Program-made: the position numbers and the translations under genes
Origin: Streptomyces sp. Tue6028
Lineage (GTDB): Bacteria; Actinomycetota; Actinomycetes; Streptomycetales; Streptomycetaceae
Assembly (NCBI RefSeq): GCF_002300165.1
Contig: NZ_MLCE01000032.1
Coordinates: forward strand, 1-61,506
Length of the DNA: 61,506 bases
Direction of reading: 5' to 3'
In this document: piece after piece, positions 24,772 through 32,496 of the stretch
How positions within the stretch are numbered: the first letter of the stretch is position 1
How the letters are laid out: each line of letters opens with the position of its first letter
The notes under the pieces: model-generated
Databases searched by the model: none
Told to the model about the DNA's origin: nothing
Seen by the model: only the letters and a program-made list of their open reading frames with translations

Positions 24772-25227
24772 ATGACCGAATCCACGCTGCTCGGCGCCTC
24801 GCTGACCGAACAGTCCATCAAGGACGCGGTCCGCGACTGGTACGTCGCACTGGACCAGCACGTCCCGCTGGAGCAGGTGCTGCCCTATCTCGTCCAGGAC
24901 GGCCTGGAGATGCGCTTCCCCGAGGCGACGCTCACCACCCTGGACGAGTTCAAGGGCTGGTACGAGGCGGTGACCAATCGCTTCTTCGACGAGGTGCACG
25001 AGCTCAAGAGCGTCGAGGTGGAGCCCGCCGTCGGCGGTGAAACGCTTGTCAAGGTGGTTGTCAACTGGCAGGCCCACATCTGGAATCCGCCGGCGGCACG
25101 CAGCCAGTGGCTCGGCTTCGACGCCTACCAGACCTGGATCGTCGTGGCAGGTGAGGACGGCCGCCCGCTGGTGAAGACGTACATCGTGGACGATCTGGAC
25201 CCCATGGAGGGCTCGGCGTCCCTGTAA
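24772..25227 (+). CDS. NTF2/SnoaL-like protein 3
   Basis: A 151-residue NTF2-fold protein: 'IKDAVRDWYVALDQHVPLEQ', 'LPYLVQDGLEMRFPEATLTT' and 'DEFKGWYEAVTNRFFDEVHE'. The ATG at 24772 follows GAAGAAGG. It is monocistronic: a repeat-rich gap lies upstream and a 12-bp hairpin follows. With the two at 21.6-22.4 kb it makes three NTF2-like genes in under 4 kb. The function (isomerase, cyclase, dehydratase) is not predictable from sequence alone. Confidence 0.8.
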   Translation: MTESTLLGASLTEQSIKDAVRDWYVALDQHVPLEQVLPYLVQDGLEMRFPEATLTTLDEFKGWYEAVTNRFFDEVHELKSVEVEPAVGGETLVKVVVNWQAHIWNPPAARSQWLGFDAYQTWIVVAGEDGRPLVKTYIVDDLDPMEGSASL

Positions 25228-25244
25228 AACGCGTTCTCCCTCCG

Positions 25245-25285
25245 CAACGGGCGGAGTCTCCGCAGGTCGGAGGCTCCGCCCGTTG
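25245..25285 (+). terminator. 12-bp hairpin terminator
   Basis: CAACGGGCGGAG pairs perfectly with CTCCGCCCGTTG, with an internal smaller hairpin in the loop, followed by TTGTG. It begins 18 nt after the stop of the third NTF2-like gene. Confidence 0.85.
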
Positions 25286-25324
25286 TTGTGTGACGCCGGG
25301 TCAACTCCCTGCTTTACTGGTGAC

Positions 25325-25357
25325 TTGACAGATTTTCACAAGGAGAGTTAACTGTCA
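25325..25357 (+). promoter_or_regulatory. candidate promoter/operator of transposase-like gene B
   Basis: TTGACA at 25325-25330 is followed after 18 nt by TAACTG (25349-25354). TGACAG (25326-25331) and CTGTCA (25352-25357) also form an inverted repeat around the spacer, so a repressor site could overlap the promoter. The patch is less GC-rich than its surroundings. Confidence 0.45.
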
Positions 25358-25382
25358 TTGATGCTTCACGCAGGGGGTCTCC

Positions 25383-26636
25383 ATGTCTTTGAACGCTGAC
25401 CTGAACGCCACGCGGGAGCGGGGCTGGGGAGACGGTCTCTCCGAATACTGCGCGTATCTCTTCTCGCCATTCGCCCGCTCCGACCAGCGTCGCTGGGGTG
25501 AGGTCTATGTGCGTGGACTGCTCGATGCCAGTGGCCGCAAGACGCCGGCCCGTATCTCCGAGCACGTCCTCGGCCGCCGCGCCTCGCAGTCGCTGCAACA
25601 GTTCGTGAGCCAAAGTCCCTGGGAATGCACCGACGTCCGCAAGCGGCTCGCCGAGCAGGTGTTCCTGGCCGCCGAGCCCGACGCCTGGGTCGTGGACGAG
25701 GTCGTCTTCCCGAAGAACGGCAACCACTCGGCGGGCGTCGCCCGCCAGTACGTGCCGGCCGAGGGACGCACCGCCAACTGCCAGCTGGGTCTGGCCGTCT
25801 CCCTCGCCACCGAGGAGGCCAGCATCCCGGTGAACTGGCGGCTGTTGATGCCACCGCACTGGGACGACGACGACCGGCGGCGCGGCGCCGCCCGGGTGCC
25901 GGACGTCGAGCGCCATCAGCCGCGCTGGCGGCACGTCCTGGACAGCCTCGACGAGATGGTGCAGGAGTGGGACCTCAAGCCCGCCCCGATCCTCGCCGAC
26001 TGGCGGCACGAGCCCGACGTACTGCCGCTGCTCGACGGCCTGGAGGCCCGAGGGCTCGGCTATCTCGTCGAGGTCTCCGGCGGTGCGCCGCTGCTCGCGG
26101 CACCCTCGACGAACGGATCGCCGGTCGTGCTGGGCACCGCCGCCGACATGATGCACACCGCCGGCCGGCGCAGCGCCCGTGTCACGCTCGCCTGGCGGGA
26201 GGGCGTCGAGAGCCGGGTCCGGCAGTCGCAGTTCCTCGCCGCGCAGATTCCGGCCGGACCCGGCGGGCCCACCGCCCGGCACGGCGAGCGCCGCTTCCGC
26301 CGGCCCCGCCAGCTCCTGGTCGAATGGCCGGCCGGACGCCCGCAGCCGCGCACCTACTGGGTCACCAACCTCGGCTCGCGCAGGCTGCCGGACCTGGTCT
26401 CCACGGCGAAACTGCGCTGGCGTTCCCGCTACGACCTGGGCCGGCTGCGCGAGGAGTGCGGGCTCGTGGACTTCGAGGGGCGCTCCTTCCGGGGCTGGCA
26501 CCACCATGTGACGCTGGCCTCCGCGGCCCACGGCTTCCAGGCCCTGGAGCGGCTCGCTGCCCGGCGGGCGGCCGGTGTCCTGCGCCGTCACGGGGGAATC
26601 CCGGCGATGCCCGCGGTGGCCGCCATGTCCCCGTGA
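25383..26636 (+). CDS. IS701-transposase-like protein B, probably non-catalytic
   Basis: A 417-residue homologue of the protein at 8226-9389. Shared stretches include 'RSDQRRWGEVYVRGLLDASG', 'VVFPKNGNHSAGVARQYVP', 'IPVNWRLLMPPHWDDDD' and 'GWHHHVTLASAAHGF'. It keeps more IS701 features than copy A: acids remain in 'WVVDEVVFPK' and 'ILADWRHEPDV', but the 'xIEExF' stretch near the end reads 'RYDLGRLREECG', so the third catalytic Glu is not evident. It has its own promoter-like sequence and no visible terminal repeats. The orientation is opposite to copy A, and the two bracket 17 kb of accessory genes. Confidence 0.8.
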   Translation: MSLNADLNATRERGWGDGLSEYCAYLFSPFARSDQRRWGEVYVRGLLDASGRKTPARISEHVLGRRASQSLQQFVSQSPWECTDVRKRLAEQVFLAAEPDAWVVDEVVFPKNGNHSAGVARQYVPAEGRTANCQLGLAVSLATEEASIPVNWRLLMPPHWDDDDRRRGAARVPDVERHQPRWRHVLDSLDEMVQEWDLKPAPILADWRHEPDVLPLLDGLEARGLGYLVEVSGGAPLLAAPSTNGSPVVLGTAADMMHTAGRRSARVTLAWREGVESRVRQSQFLAAQIPAGPGGPTARHGERRFRRPRQLLVEWPAGRPQPRTYWVTNLGSRRLPDLVSTAKLRWRSRYDLGRLREECGLVDFEGRSFRGWHHHVTLASAAHGFQALERLAARRAAGVLRRHGGIPAMPAVAAMSP

Positions 26637-26971
26637 AGAACCCGCACCACCCGACGCGGTGCCGCACGGTGCACCGTACGGGCAGGAATCACCGGCCCCG
26701 CGTCGCGACCGGGGCCAGGGAACTTCCGTGATTCTCCGAGGACTTGTCGATCCGAATACCCGGGAAACTCGGAACGAACAGGTCGGAAATAGGGGAGGAC
26801 CGGAACACAGGAGTCCGGTGGATTCGCTCCGGCGGTCTCCCGCGATTTCCCCCCACGGACCGGGGACGCTTTTCCGAAGCGGCGTCCCCGCACAGCTCCC
26901 GCCGCCAGGGGTCGGGCGGCGGGAGCTGTTTCCCTTTTACCGGCTGGTTAGTTAGTGAGAGAGGGACCACC
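26637..26971 (+). other. 335-bp gene-free leader with stacked hairpins
   Basis: Three inverted repeats occur in order: ACCGGA/TCCGGT (26799-26819), CGGGGACGC/GCGTCCCCG (26861-26890) and a 15-bp stem (26892-26929) followed by a T-rich run. No coding frame is convincing. GAGAGAGGGA precedes the TTG start at 26972. Confidence 0.6.
26892..26938 (+). terminator. 15-bp hairpin plus T-rich run: intrinsic terminator or attenuator
   Basis: ACAGCTCCCGCCGCC pairs perfectly with GGCGGCGGGAGCTGT around an 8-nt loop and is followed by TTCCCTTTT. This is the most bacterial-textbook terminator in the window. It ends only about 33 nt before the next start codon and about 256 nt after the preceding stop, so it may act in the leader of the PPOX gene. 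Confidence 0.8.
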
Positions 26972-27409
26972 TTGACCACCACGAAGGCCTACCGACTGAC
27001 CGAACCGGTGCGCCGGGCCCTCACCTCCGGTCGTCTCGCGCACATGGTCACGCTCAACCCCGACGGCAGTCCGCAGGTGGCCTGTGTCTGGGTGGGGCTC
27101 GACGAGGAGGACCGGATCGTCTCCGGGCACCTCTACGCGCAGCAGAAGATCCGCAATCTGCGGCGCGACCCGCGGGTCGCCCTGTCCATGGCGGCGGGCG
27201 TCAGGAGCCCGGAGGGCATGGAATACCACTTCGTGGCGCACGGCACCGCCGAGGTCCTGGAGGGCGGCGCCGTCGCCCTGCTGGGCCGGATCGCCGCACC
27301 GTACCTGGAGGACGGCAGGACCTGGCCCGCCGACCGCTTCGCCGGAGCCACCGGATTCGTCGTCCGCACCACCGTCGACCGGGTGACCGGCTTCGGCCCC
27401 TGGGACTAG
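26972..27409 (+). CDS. PPOX-class F420/flavin-dependent oxidoreductase
   Basis: A 145-residue split beta-barrel protein of the pyridoxamine-5'-phosphate-oxidase-like superfamily: 'GRLAHMVTLNPDGSPQVACV', 'KIRNLRRDPRVALSM' and 'TVDRVTGFGPW'. The pattern and size fit F420-dependent PPOX-class enzymes of actinobacteria, which reduce small enones or nitro compounds; FMN or heme binding cannot be excluded. The start is TTG at 26972, chosen because GAGAGAGGGA lies upstream and the long open frame has no better start. It is convergent with the cupin gene. Confidence 0.83.
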   Translation: MTTTKAYRLTEPVRRALTSGRLAHMVTLNPDGSPQVACVWVGLDEEDRIVSGHLYAQQKIRNLRRDPRVALSMAAGVRSPEGMEYHFVAHGTAEVLEGGAVALLGRIAAPYLEDGRTWPADRFAGATGFVVRTTVDRVTGFGPWD

Positions 27410-27433
27410 GCCTTCCGAGCCGGCACGGCAAGA

Positions 27434-27488
27434 CCCGCGGACGCCCGGACCGGCAGTGCAGACGTCCTGCCGGTCCGGATGCCGCGGG
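27434..27488. terminator. bidirectional hairpin between convergent genes
   Basis: CCGGACCGGCAG (27445-27456) pairs with CTGCCGGTCCGG (27467-27478), and the stem continues after a small bulge with CCCGCGG/CCGCGGG. It sits between the PPOX and cupin stops. Confidence 0.82.
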
Positions 27489-27527
27489 CCCTCGTGGAAC
27501 ATGTGCGTACGGGCCGTCGACGCACCC

Positions 27528-28025
27528 TCAGGCGGCCTGTGGGGAACGTGCCGCCGCCCAGATCTCGCTCTGCACCGAGTGGCTGTCGAAGCTGTCCTCG
27601 ACGGCCAGCAGGTCCGAGTACGGGGCCTCTCCGTTGACGATGCGGCCCAGCAGCCGGAAGTAGTCGAAGCGGTCGACACCCGGCGTGATGGTGATCAGCA
27701 GCTCCGCCTCCGATCCCGGCACCGCGGCGAAGGCGTGCGGCATGAACGGCGGCACGACGACGAGGTCGCCGCGGCCCGCCTCGACGACCTTGTCGTCGTT
27801 GAGCAGCTGCACGGCGCCCGAGACGACGTAGAACAGCTCCGAGGAGCGGGCGTGGTAGTGCGGTGCGGAACCGTCGGCTCCCGCGGCGAGCAGCACCCGG
27901 TGGCAGCTGAGCGCGCCCGCCGTGCTCGCTGAGTCGGTGAGCAGGAAAGCGGCGCCTGTGGCATGGCTGATGGTCTCGGCCCCAGCGCCCCGTACGAGAA
28001 CGGGTTCGTGGCGGAATGCGGACAT
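27528..28025 (-). CDS. cupin-domain protein
   Basis: A 165-residue single-cupin protein. The first cupin motif is in 'GSAPHYHARSSELFYVVSG' (His-x-His and Glu ligands) and the second in 'LVVVPPFMPHAFAAVPGS' (last His), so a metal site appears intact. Proteins of this kind include dioxygenases (quercetinase-like), isomerases and small-molecule sensors. Because the cluster makes 3-hydroxyanthranilate, a ring-opening dioxygenase deserves thought, but this is not the size or pattern of known 3-HAA 3,4-dioxygenases. The ATG at 28025 is preceded by GGGAGGGTAAAAGG. It diverges from the amine oxidase gene. Confidence 0.82.
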   Translation of the reverse strand: MSAFRHEPVLVRGAGAETISHATGAAFLLTDSASTAGALSCHRVLLAAGADGSAPHYHARSSELFYVVSGAVQLLNDDKVVEAGRGDLVVVPPFMPHAFAAVPGSEAELLITITPGVDRFDYFRLLGRIVNGEAPYSDLLAVEDSFDSHSVQSEIWAAARSPQAA

Positions 28026-28279
28026 CCTTTTACCCTCCCGAGAAATCCGGTGACTGCCGTTGTATCCACAACGCATATTCCTGTCCACGGAACTTGACGC
28101 AGTGCGAAGGCGGCCCCCGGACAATTTCCCGTATCCGCACGGGATTTCGAAACACTTGGTCCGGTCCTGATAGGACGGACGCGTAGCCCTTTCCTCACGA
28201 CGCACCGCGCAGCACCGCACGGGCACGCCCACGTCCCGAGCACACAACGCAAGCCATGCCACGCATTCGAAGGGGAATC

Positions 28280-29758
28280 ATGAGACCGCAAATGAACCGC
28301 AGAAGCCTCCTCGGCGCCGGTGTCGCCCTGGGCGCCGGCGCCGCCACCACCGCCGTGGCGACCCCCGCGAGGGCGCAGGCCGTCGACGGCGCCGACGCCA
28401 TCGTCGACACGGTGGTCGTCGGAGCGGGACTCGCCGGCCTGGCCGCGGCCCGCAAACTGGTCGCCGCCGGCAAGAAGGTGCTGGTCCTGGAGGCCCGTGA
28501 CCGGGTCGGCGGGCGCGTCCACGACATCGGCCTCGCCAACGGCGGAACCATCGAGCGCGGCGGTCAGTTCACCGGTCCCACCCAGACCCGGCTCCAGGCG
28601 CTCGCCGACGAACTCGGCGTGAAGACGTTCACCGGCTACAACACCGGCGAGAGCATCTACTACACCGCCGACGGCACGGCGATCCGCTACACCGGAGCGC
28701 TGCCGCCCATGGACAACGACTCCTACCAGGCGCTCGGTCAGGCCATCTACCAGCTCGACACGCTCGCCTCGACCGTTCCCGTCGACACACCCTGGGCCGC
28801 GCCGAAGGCCGAGGAGCTGGACGGCCAGACCTTCGCGAGCTGGATCGAGGGCAACGTCACCAACGCCAACGCGAAGACGATCCTGCACCTGATGTCCAAC
28901 GGCGCGCTCTCCGCCGAGTCCCGCGACATCTCGCTGCTCTGGATCCTCTACTACATAGCCGTCTCCGGGAACGAGACCAACCCGGGCAACCTCACCCGCC
29001 TCATCAGCACCCTCGGCGGCGCCCGCGACTCACGCTTCGTCGGCGGCCCCTACCAGATCGCCACGAAGATGGCCGCCGCCCTCGGCAGCAAGGTCGTCCT
29101 GAAGACGCCGGTCCGCCGCATCGTCCAGTCCGGCGGTTCCGCCCTCGTCGTCGCCGACAACCTCGTGGTGTCGGCGAGTTCGGTCGTCGTCGCGCTGCCG
29201 CCCACACTCGCCGGCCGCATCGTCTACAGCCCCGCGCTGCCCGCGACCCGCGACCAGCTCACCCAGCGTTTCCCCCTCTCCTCCATCGGCAAGGCCATCG
29301 CGGTCTACGACAAGCCCTTCTGGCGGGACGCCGGCCTCAACGGCCAGGTGGCGGCCCTGACCGGGACGACGCGCAGCACCTTCGACAACTCGCCGCCCGA
29401 CGGCTCGTACGGCGCCCTGCTCGCCTTCCTCGACGGCGACCAGATGCGTGCGGTCGAGGACAAGAGCGACGCCACCGTCAAGCAGCTGATCCTCGACGAC
29501 CTGACCCGGTACTTCGGCTCCAAGGCGGCCACGCCCACCGAGTTCGTGCTGGGACGCTGGGACGCCGAGGAGTACACCCGCGGCGGCGCGCCGGGCTTCA
29601 CGCCGCCCGGTGTCCTCACCCGGTTCGGCACCGCCATCAGGAAGACGAGCGGCGTCATCCACTGGGCGGGCGCCGAGACCGCCACCTTCTGGAACGGTCA
29701 CATGGAGGGTGCCGTCCGGTCCGGGGAGCAGGCCGCCGCCGACATCCTCAAGGGATGA
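28280..29758 (+). CDS. Tat-exported flavin amine oxidase
   Basis: A 492-residue FAD amine oxidase. A twin-arginine signal 'NRRSLLGAGVALGAGAATT' ends at about 'PARAQA', predicting export in folded form. The mature part has 'VVVGAGLAGLAAARKL', 'VLEARDRVGGRV' and the C-terminal FAD motif 'IHWAGAETATFWNGHMEGAV'. The covalent-FAD Cys of animal MAO is absent, as expected in bacteria. It would oxidise an extracellular amine to an aldehyde with H2O2. I chose the ATG at 28280 (AAGGGG upstream) over an ATG at 28256. It is divergent from the cupin gene and convergent with the XRE-TPR regulator. Confidence 0.88.
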   Translation: MRPQMNRRSLLGAGVALGAGAATTAVATPARAQAVDGADAIVDTVVVGAGLAGLAAARKLVAAGKKVLVLEARDRVGGRVHDIGLANGGTIERGGQFTGPTQTRLQALADELGVKTFTGYNTGESIYYTADGTAIRYTGALPPMDNDSYQALGQAIYQLDTLASTVPVDTPWAAPKAEELDGQTFASWIEGNVTNANAKTILHLMSNGALSAESRDISLLWILYYIAVSGNETNPGNLTRLISTLGGARDSRFVGGPYQIATKMAAALGSKVVLKTPVRRIVQSGGSALVVADNLVVSASSVVVALPPTLAGRIVYSPALPATRDQLTQRFPLSSIGKAIAVYDKPFWRDAGLNGQVAALTGTTRSTFDNSPPDGSYGALLAFLDGDQMRAVEDKSDATVKQLILDDLTRYFGSKAATPTEFVLGRWDAEEYTRGGAPGFTPPGVLTRFGTAIRKTSGVIHWAGAETATFWNGHMEGAVRSGEQAAADILKG

Positions 29759-29782
29759 ACCACCCCGCTCCGTGGCCCGAAC

Positions 29783-29815
29783 GGGGCTCGTCCCGGGCGC
29801 ACCGGGACGAGCCCC
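29783..29815. terminator. 14-bp hairpin between convergent genes
   Basis: GGGGCTCGTCCCGG pairs perfectly with CCGGGACGAGCCCC around a 5-nt loop, 25 nt after the amine oxidase stop and about 40 nt before the convergent regulator stop. Confidence 0.88.
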
Positions 29816-29854
29816 CGGCCCGCGAGCCGGGAGGCGGGGAGGGCCGCCCCCGTC

Positions 29855-31237
29855 TCACAGGTGCGGTTCCGTGAGCACCACCTCGCGCATCGGCAGCTGT
29901 TCCAGGGACAGCGGTTCGGACGCGGGCAGTGGATGCAGCCCGACTCCCGCGAGCGCCTGCTGGTAGGCGCCCAGGGCCTCCGCCGACCGGCCCTGGTGCT
30001 GTCTCAGGTCGCCGATGCGGCGCCAGAGCTTCGAGGTCTTCCTGCTCGGCGGGATCCCGTCGAGCAGGAGCACCGCGTCCTGGAACGCGGACTCGCCGCG
30101 GCCGGTGTCCCCGGTGGCGAACAGGGCCTCGCCGAGGATGAACCGTGCCTCGACTGCCTCCGGGGAGTCCAGCGCCCCGAACAGGCCGAGCGCCCGCTCG
30201 GCGAGTTCCACCGCCTCCGCGGCGCGGCCGCAGCGCAGCGTGGCCCAGGCGACACCCATTTCGGCCAGCGCGCGCTCCGTCCCCGAGCCGACTTCGGCCA
30301 GTTCCCGCCGTGCCTCCTCGAGCAGCCGCAACGCCCGTTCGGGCTCGGGGGTGAGGGACTCCAGCAGCAGGATGCCGTACGAGCTCTTGAGCATCGCCTG
30401 GTGCCGGGCGTTGTCCGTCTCCGCCATGAGCACCAGGGCCCGCTCGATCAGGGCGAGGGCCTCACTGGTCCGGCCGTGGGAGTGGGCCACCAGACCCGCG
30501 TTCCAGTATGCCGAGCCACGTGTCACCCGCGAACCCGTGTGCTCCGCGGTCTCGACCAGCCGGGCCGCGAGCATGTGGGCCCGCGGCAGATTGCCGCGCA
30601 GCTGGTAACAGCCCATCAGGGCAGTGCCCAGCTGCACATGGTCGTCGGTGGACTCCAGGCCGAGCTCGTCGAGCACGCGTGTGGCCTTCTCGCCGATCTC
30701 GATACTCATGTCCAGGTCGCCGGCGGCGCGATAACAGCGGCAGAGCGCGGTCGCCAGCTGGGCCCACTCCGCCGAGCCGGGCGTGGTGTCGGGGGAATCG
30801 TAGAGAGAGTGCAGGAGTTGGAGGGCGGATTCGGTGTGGCCCAGTCTCTCCATGGTCAGGGCCTGGCCGAGTTTCGCCCTGCTCAGGGCGGGACCGTCGA
30901 GGAGGCGGGCCGAGTCGAGGACCTCGCTGTAGGCCTGGAGGGCCTCCCCGTGGGAGCCGCCCCGCAACGCGATGTCGGCGAAGGCGAGTTTGAGCCGGAG
31001 TTCCTTGAGCCGGTTGTCGTCGCGCCCGGTGCGCAGGTACTCCACGGAGCAGCCCACCCGGTCGGCGAGTGCTTCGAGGATCGCGGGAGACGGCATCCGC
31101 TTGCCCGTCTCGATCAGGGACACATAACTGACGGAGATGTCCTCCGAGGCCAGGTCCTGTTGGTTCAGGCCGCGCCGTCGGCGTTGCTCGCGCAGACGCC
31201 GGCCGATGCCGCTGGACGCGCTCAATGGCGGTTTCAT
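29855..31237 (-). CDS. XRE-type helix-turn-helix regulator with TPR repeats
   Basis: A 460-residue regulator. An N-terminal XRE HTH (about residues 10-65) contains 'LREQRRRRGLNQQDLA' and 'VSYVSLIETGKRMPSPAILE'. A long helical region of TPR-like repeats follows, for example 'GHTESALQLLHSLYD', 'GRTSEALALIERALVLM' and 'GRSAEALGAYQQALAGVG'. This architecture is common in streptomycete regulators that bind peptides or protein partners. The ATG at 31237 is chosen because the HTH follows directly; the open frame extends upstream without coding support. It diverges from the thioesterase gene over 414 bp and is a good candidate for local cluster control. Confidence 0.87.
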   Translation of the reverse strand: MKPPLSASSGIGRRLREQRRRRGLNQQDLASEDISVSYVSLIETGKRMPSPAILEALADRVGCSVEYLRTGRDDNRLKELRLKLAFADIALRGGSHGEALQAYSEVLDSARLLDGPALSRAKLGQALTMERLGHTESALQLLHSLYDSPDTTPGSAEWAQLATALCRCYRAAGDLDMSIEIGEKATRVLDELGLESTDDHVQLGTALMGCYQLRGNLPRAHMLAARLVETAEHTGSRVTRGSAYWNAGLVAHSHGRTSEALALIERALVLMAETDNARHQAMLKSSYGILLLESLTPEPERALRLLEEARRELAEVGSGTERALAEMGVAWATLRCGRAAEAVELAERALGLFGALDSPEAVEARFILGEALFATGDTGRGESAFQDAVLLLDGIPPSRKTSKLWRRIGDLRQHQGRSAEALGAYQQALAGVGLHPLPASEPLSLEQLPMREVVLTEPHL

Positions 31238-31651
31238 GTTTCTCCAGGGGCTTACTGACATGCCCTTGTACAGCATGGGGGGTGGTTGCGGGCACGGTGC
31301 GACTTCTTGTTTACCGCCAATTGTCAGCGTGTCAATGCGGGTACCCGGGCAATGGCCGAAGTCTGTTCCTCTCCATTTCCCGCCACACCCACTCCGACGT
31401 GCTGTGCCGTAGCGGATCGCCACACTGTGTCAGATTTGATTGACTGTCCGAGGTGCATGGACTTGACTACGGAAGTCAAATTCCCGCTGTGGAAGGCTCC
31501 AACCATGCCCGGGGCCCCCAATTGTCGACGGCATCGCTCGGGCGACTTCGCGACCGAGGGCCGCACCCCGGGACCCGTCCGCCGGCCGGGCCCGACCGCA
31601 CGGACAGGAGCTGACCCGGCACCGCCCCCCACCGCGTCTGGAGGTGTCCCC
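31238..31651. promoter_or_regulatory. 414-bp divergent region between the XRE-TPR gene and the thioesterase
   Basis: No convincing gene. The part at 31290-31340 (CTTGTTTACCGCCAATTGTCAGCGTGTCAA) is less GC-rich and may hold a promoter, but no paired boxes were assigned. GGAGG at 31640-31644 is the thioesterase ribosome binding site. Confidence 0.5.
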
Positions 31652-32482
31652 GTGCCGACCGAACCCTGGCTGTCCCGCACGCCCGCGCCGGAGGCCGCCG
31701 CCCGTGTCTTCTGCTTCCCGTTCCCCGGGCTCGGCGCCTCCGCCTACCGGCACTGGCCGGACCGGATCGCCGGCGCCGAACTCTGCCGTGTCCAGCCGCC
31801 GGGCCGGGAGGCGCGCCGGGGCGAGGAGCACTACGGCACGTACGAGGCGTTCGCCGCGCGGGCCGCCGAAGCACTGCTGCCGCTGCTCGACCGGCCCTTC
31901 GCCCTGCTCGGCCACAGCACCGGGGCCCTGCAGGCCTTCGCGCTCACCGTGCACCTGGTCAGACGGCAACTTCCGCTGCCGCAAAGGCTGTTCGTCTCGG
32001 GCCAGGTGGCGCCGCACCACGGCCCCTGGGGCCCGCTGCTGCGCATGAGCGACGCCCAGCTCGTCACCGAGATCGGCAGGCTCACCCGCGCCATGGGCGG
32101 CGTCGAGTCCCTCGGCATCATCCGCGCGGGACTCCCCGTGCTGCGGGCCGACGTCACCGCCGCCCAGCGCTACAGCGTCCAGCTCCCGGTGCCGCTGCCC
32201 GTCGGCGTGCACGCCATCGGCTGGCGCGACGACGACCAGGTGCCGCCGGAGCGGATGGCGGGCTGGGCGGCCTGCTCCGCGCGGGGCGCCTTCCGGAGCG
32301 TGACCCTGCCCGGCGGACACCACGCCTTCCTCGACCCGCCGCCCCGGCTGCTGGCCGAACTCGCCCACGAGATAGACCGGTTCACCGGTGACAGTGACCA
32401 GCATCACATCGACGAACTGTCGCAGCGACGAGCCGTCGCCCGTCCTGAAGTCACCCATCGTTCCCGGGCAGCCGGGGCCTGA
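31652..32482 (+). CDS. type II thioesterase (external, alpha/beta hydrolase)
   Basis: A 276-residue thioesterase of the TEII group. 'RVFCFPFPGLGASAYRHWPD' is the typical N-terminal pattern and 'FALLGHSTGALQAF' the Ser nucleophile elbow. The Asp is probably in 'HAIGWRDDDQVPPE' and the His in 'LPGGHHAFLDPP'. TEII enzymes remove wrong acyl groups from carrier proteins, or release products, in NRPS and PKS systems. No carrier protein, PKS or NRPS gene lies in the window, so either these lie beyond the left edge or this enzyme acts on CoA thioesters. The GTG at 31652 has GGAGG 7 nt upstream. It ends 14 nt before the next gene. Confidence 0.88.
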   Translation: MPTEPWLSRTPAPEAAARVFCFPFPGLGASAYRHWPDRIAGAELCRVQPPGREARRGEEHYGTYEAFAARAAEALLPLLDRPFALLGHSTGALQAFALTVHLVRRQLPLPQRLFVSGQVAPHHGPWGPLLRMSDAQLVTEIGRLTRAMGGVESLGIIRAGLPVLRADVTAAQRYSVQLPVPLPVGVHAIGWRDDDQVPPERMAGWAACSARGAFRSVTLPGGHHAFLDPPPRLLAELAHEIDRFTGDSDQHHIDELSQRRAVARPEVTHRSRAAGA

Positions 32483-32496
32483 TTCCTGGAGTAGTC

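Noticed and set aside
8226..26636. Composite transposon with the transposase-like genes as ends
   Set aside because: The two genes are strongly diverged, in opposite orientation, seem catalytically damaged, and no terminal repeats or target duplications were found.
27528..28025. 3-hydroxyanthranilate 3,4-dioxygenase
   Set aside because: It is a cupin with metal ligands, but the motifs and spacing do not match the known enzyme, and ring cleavage would waste the precursor the cluster makes.
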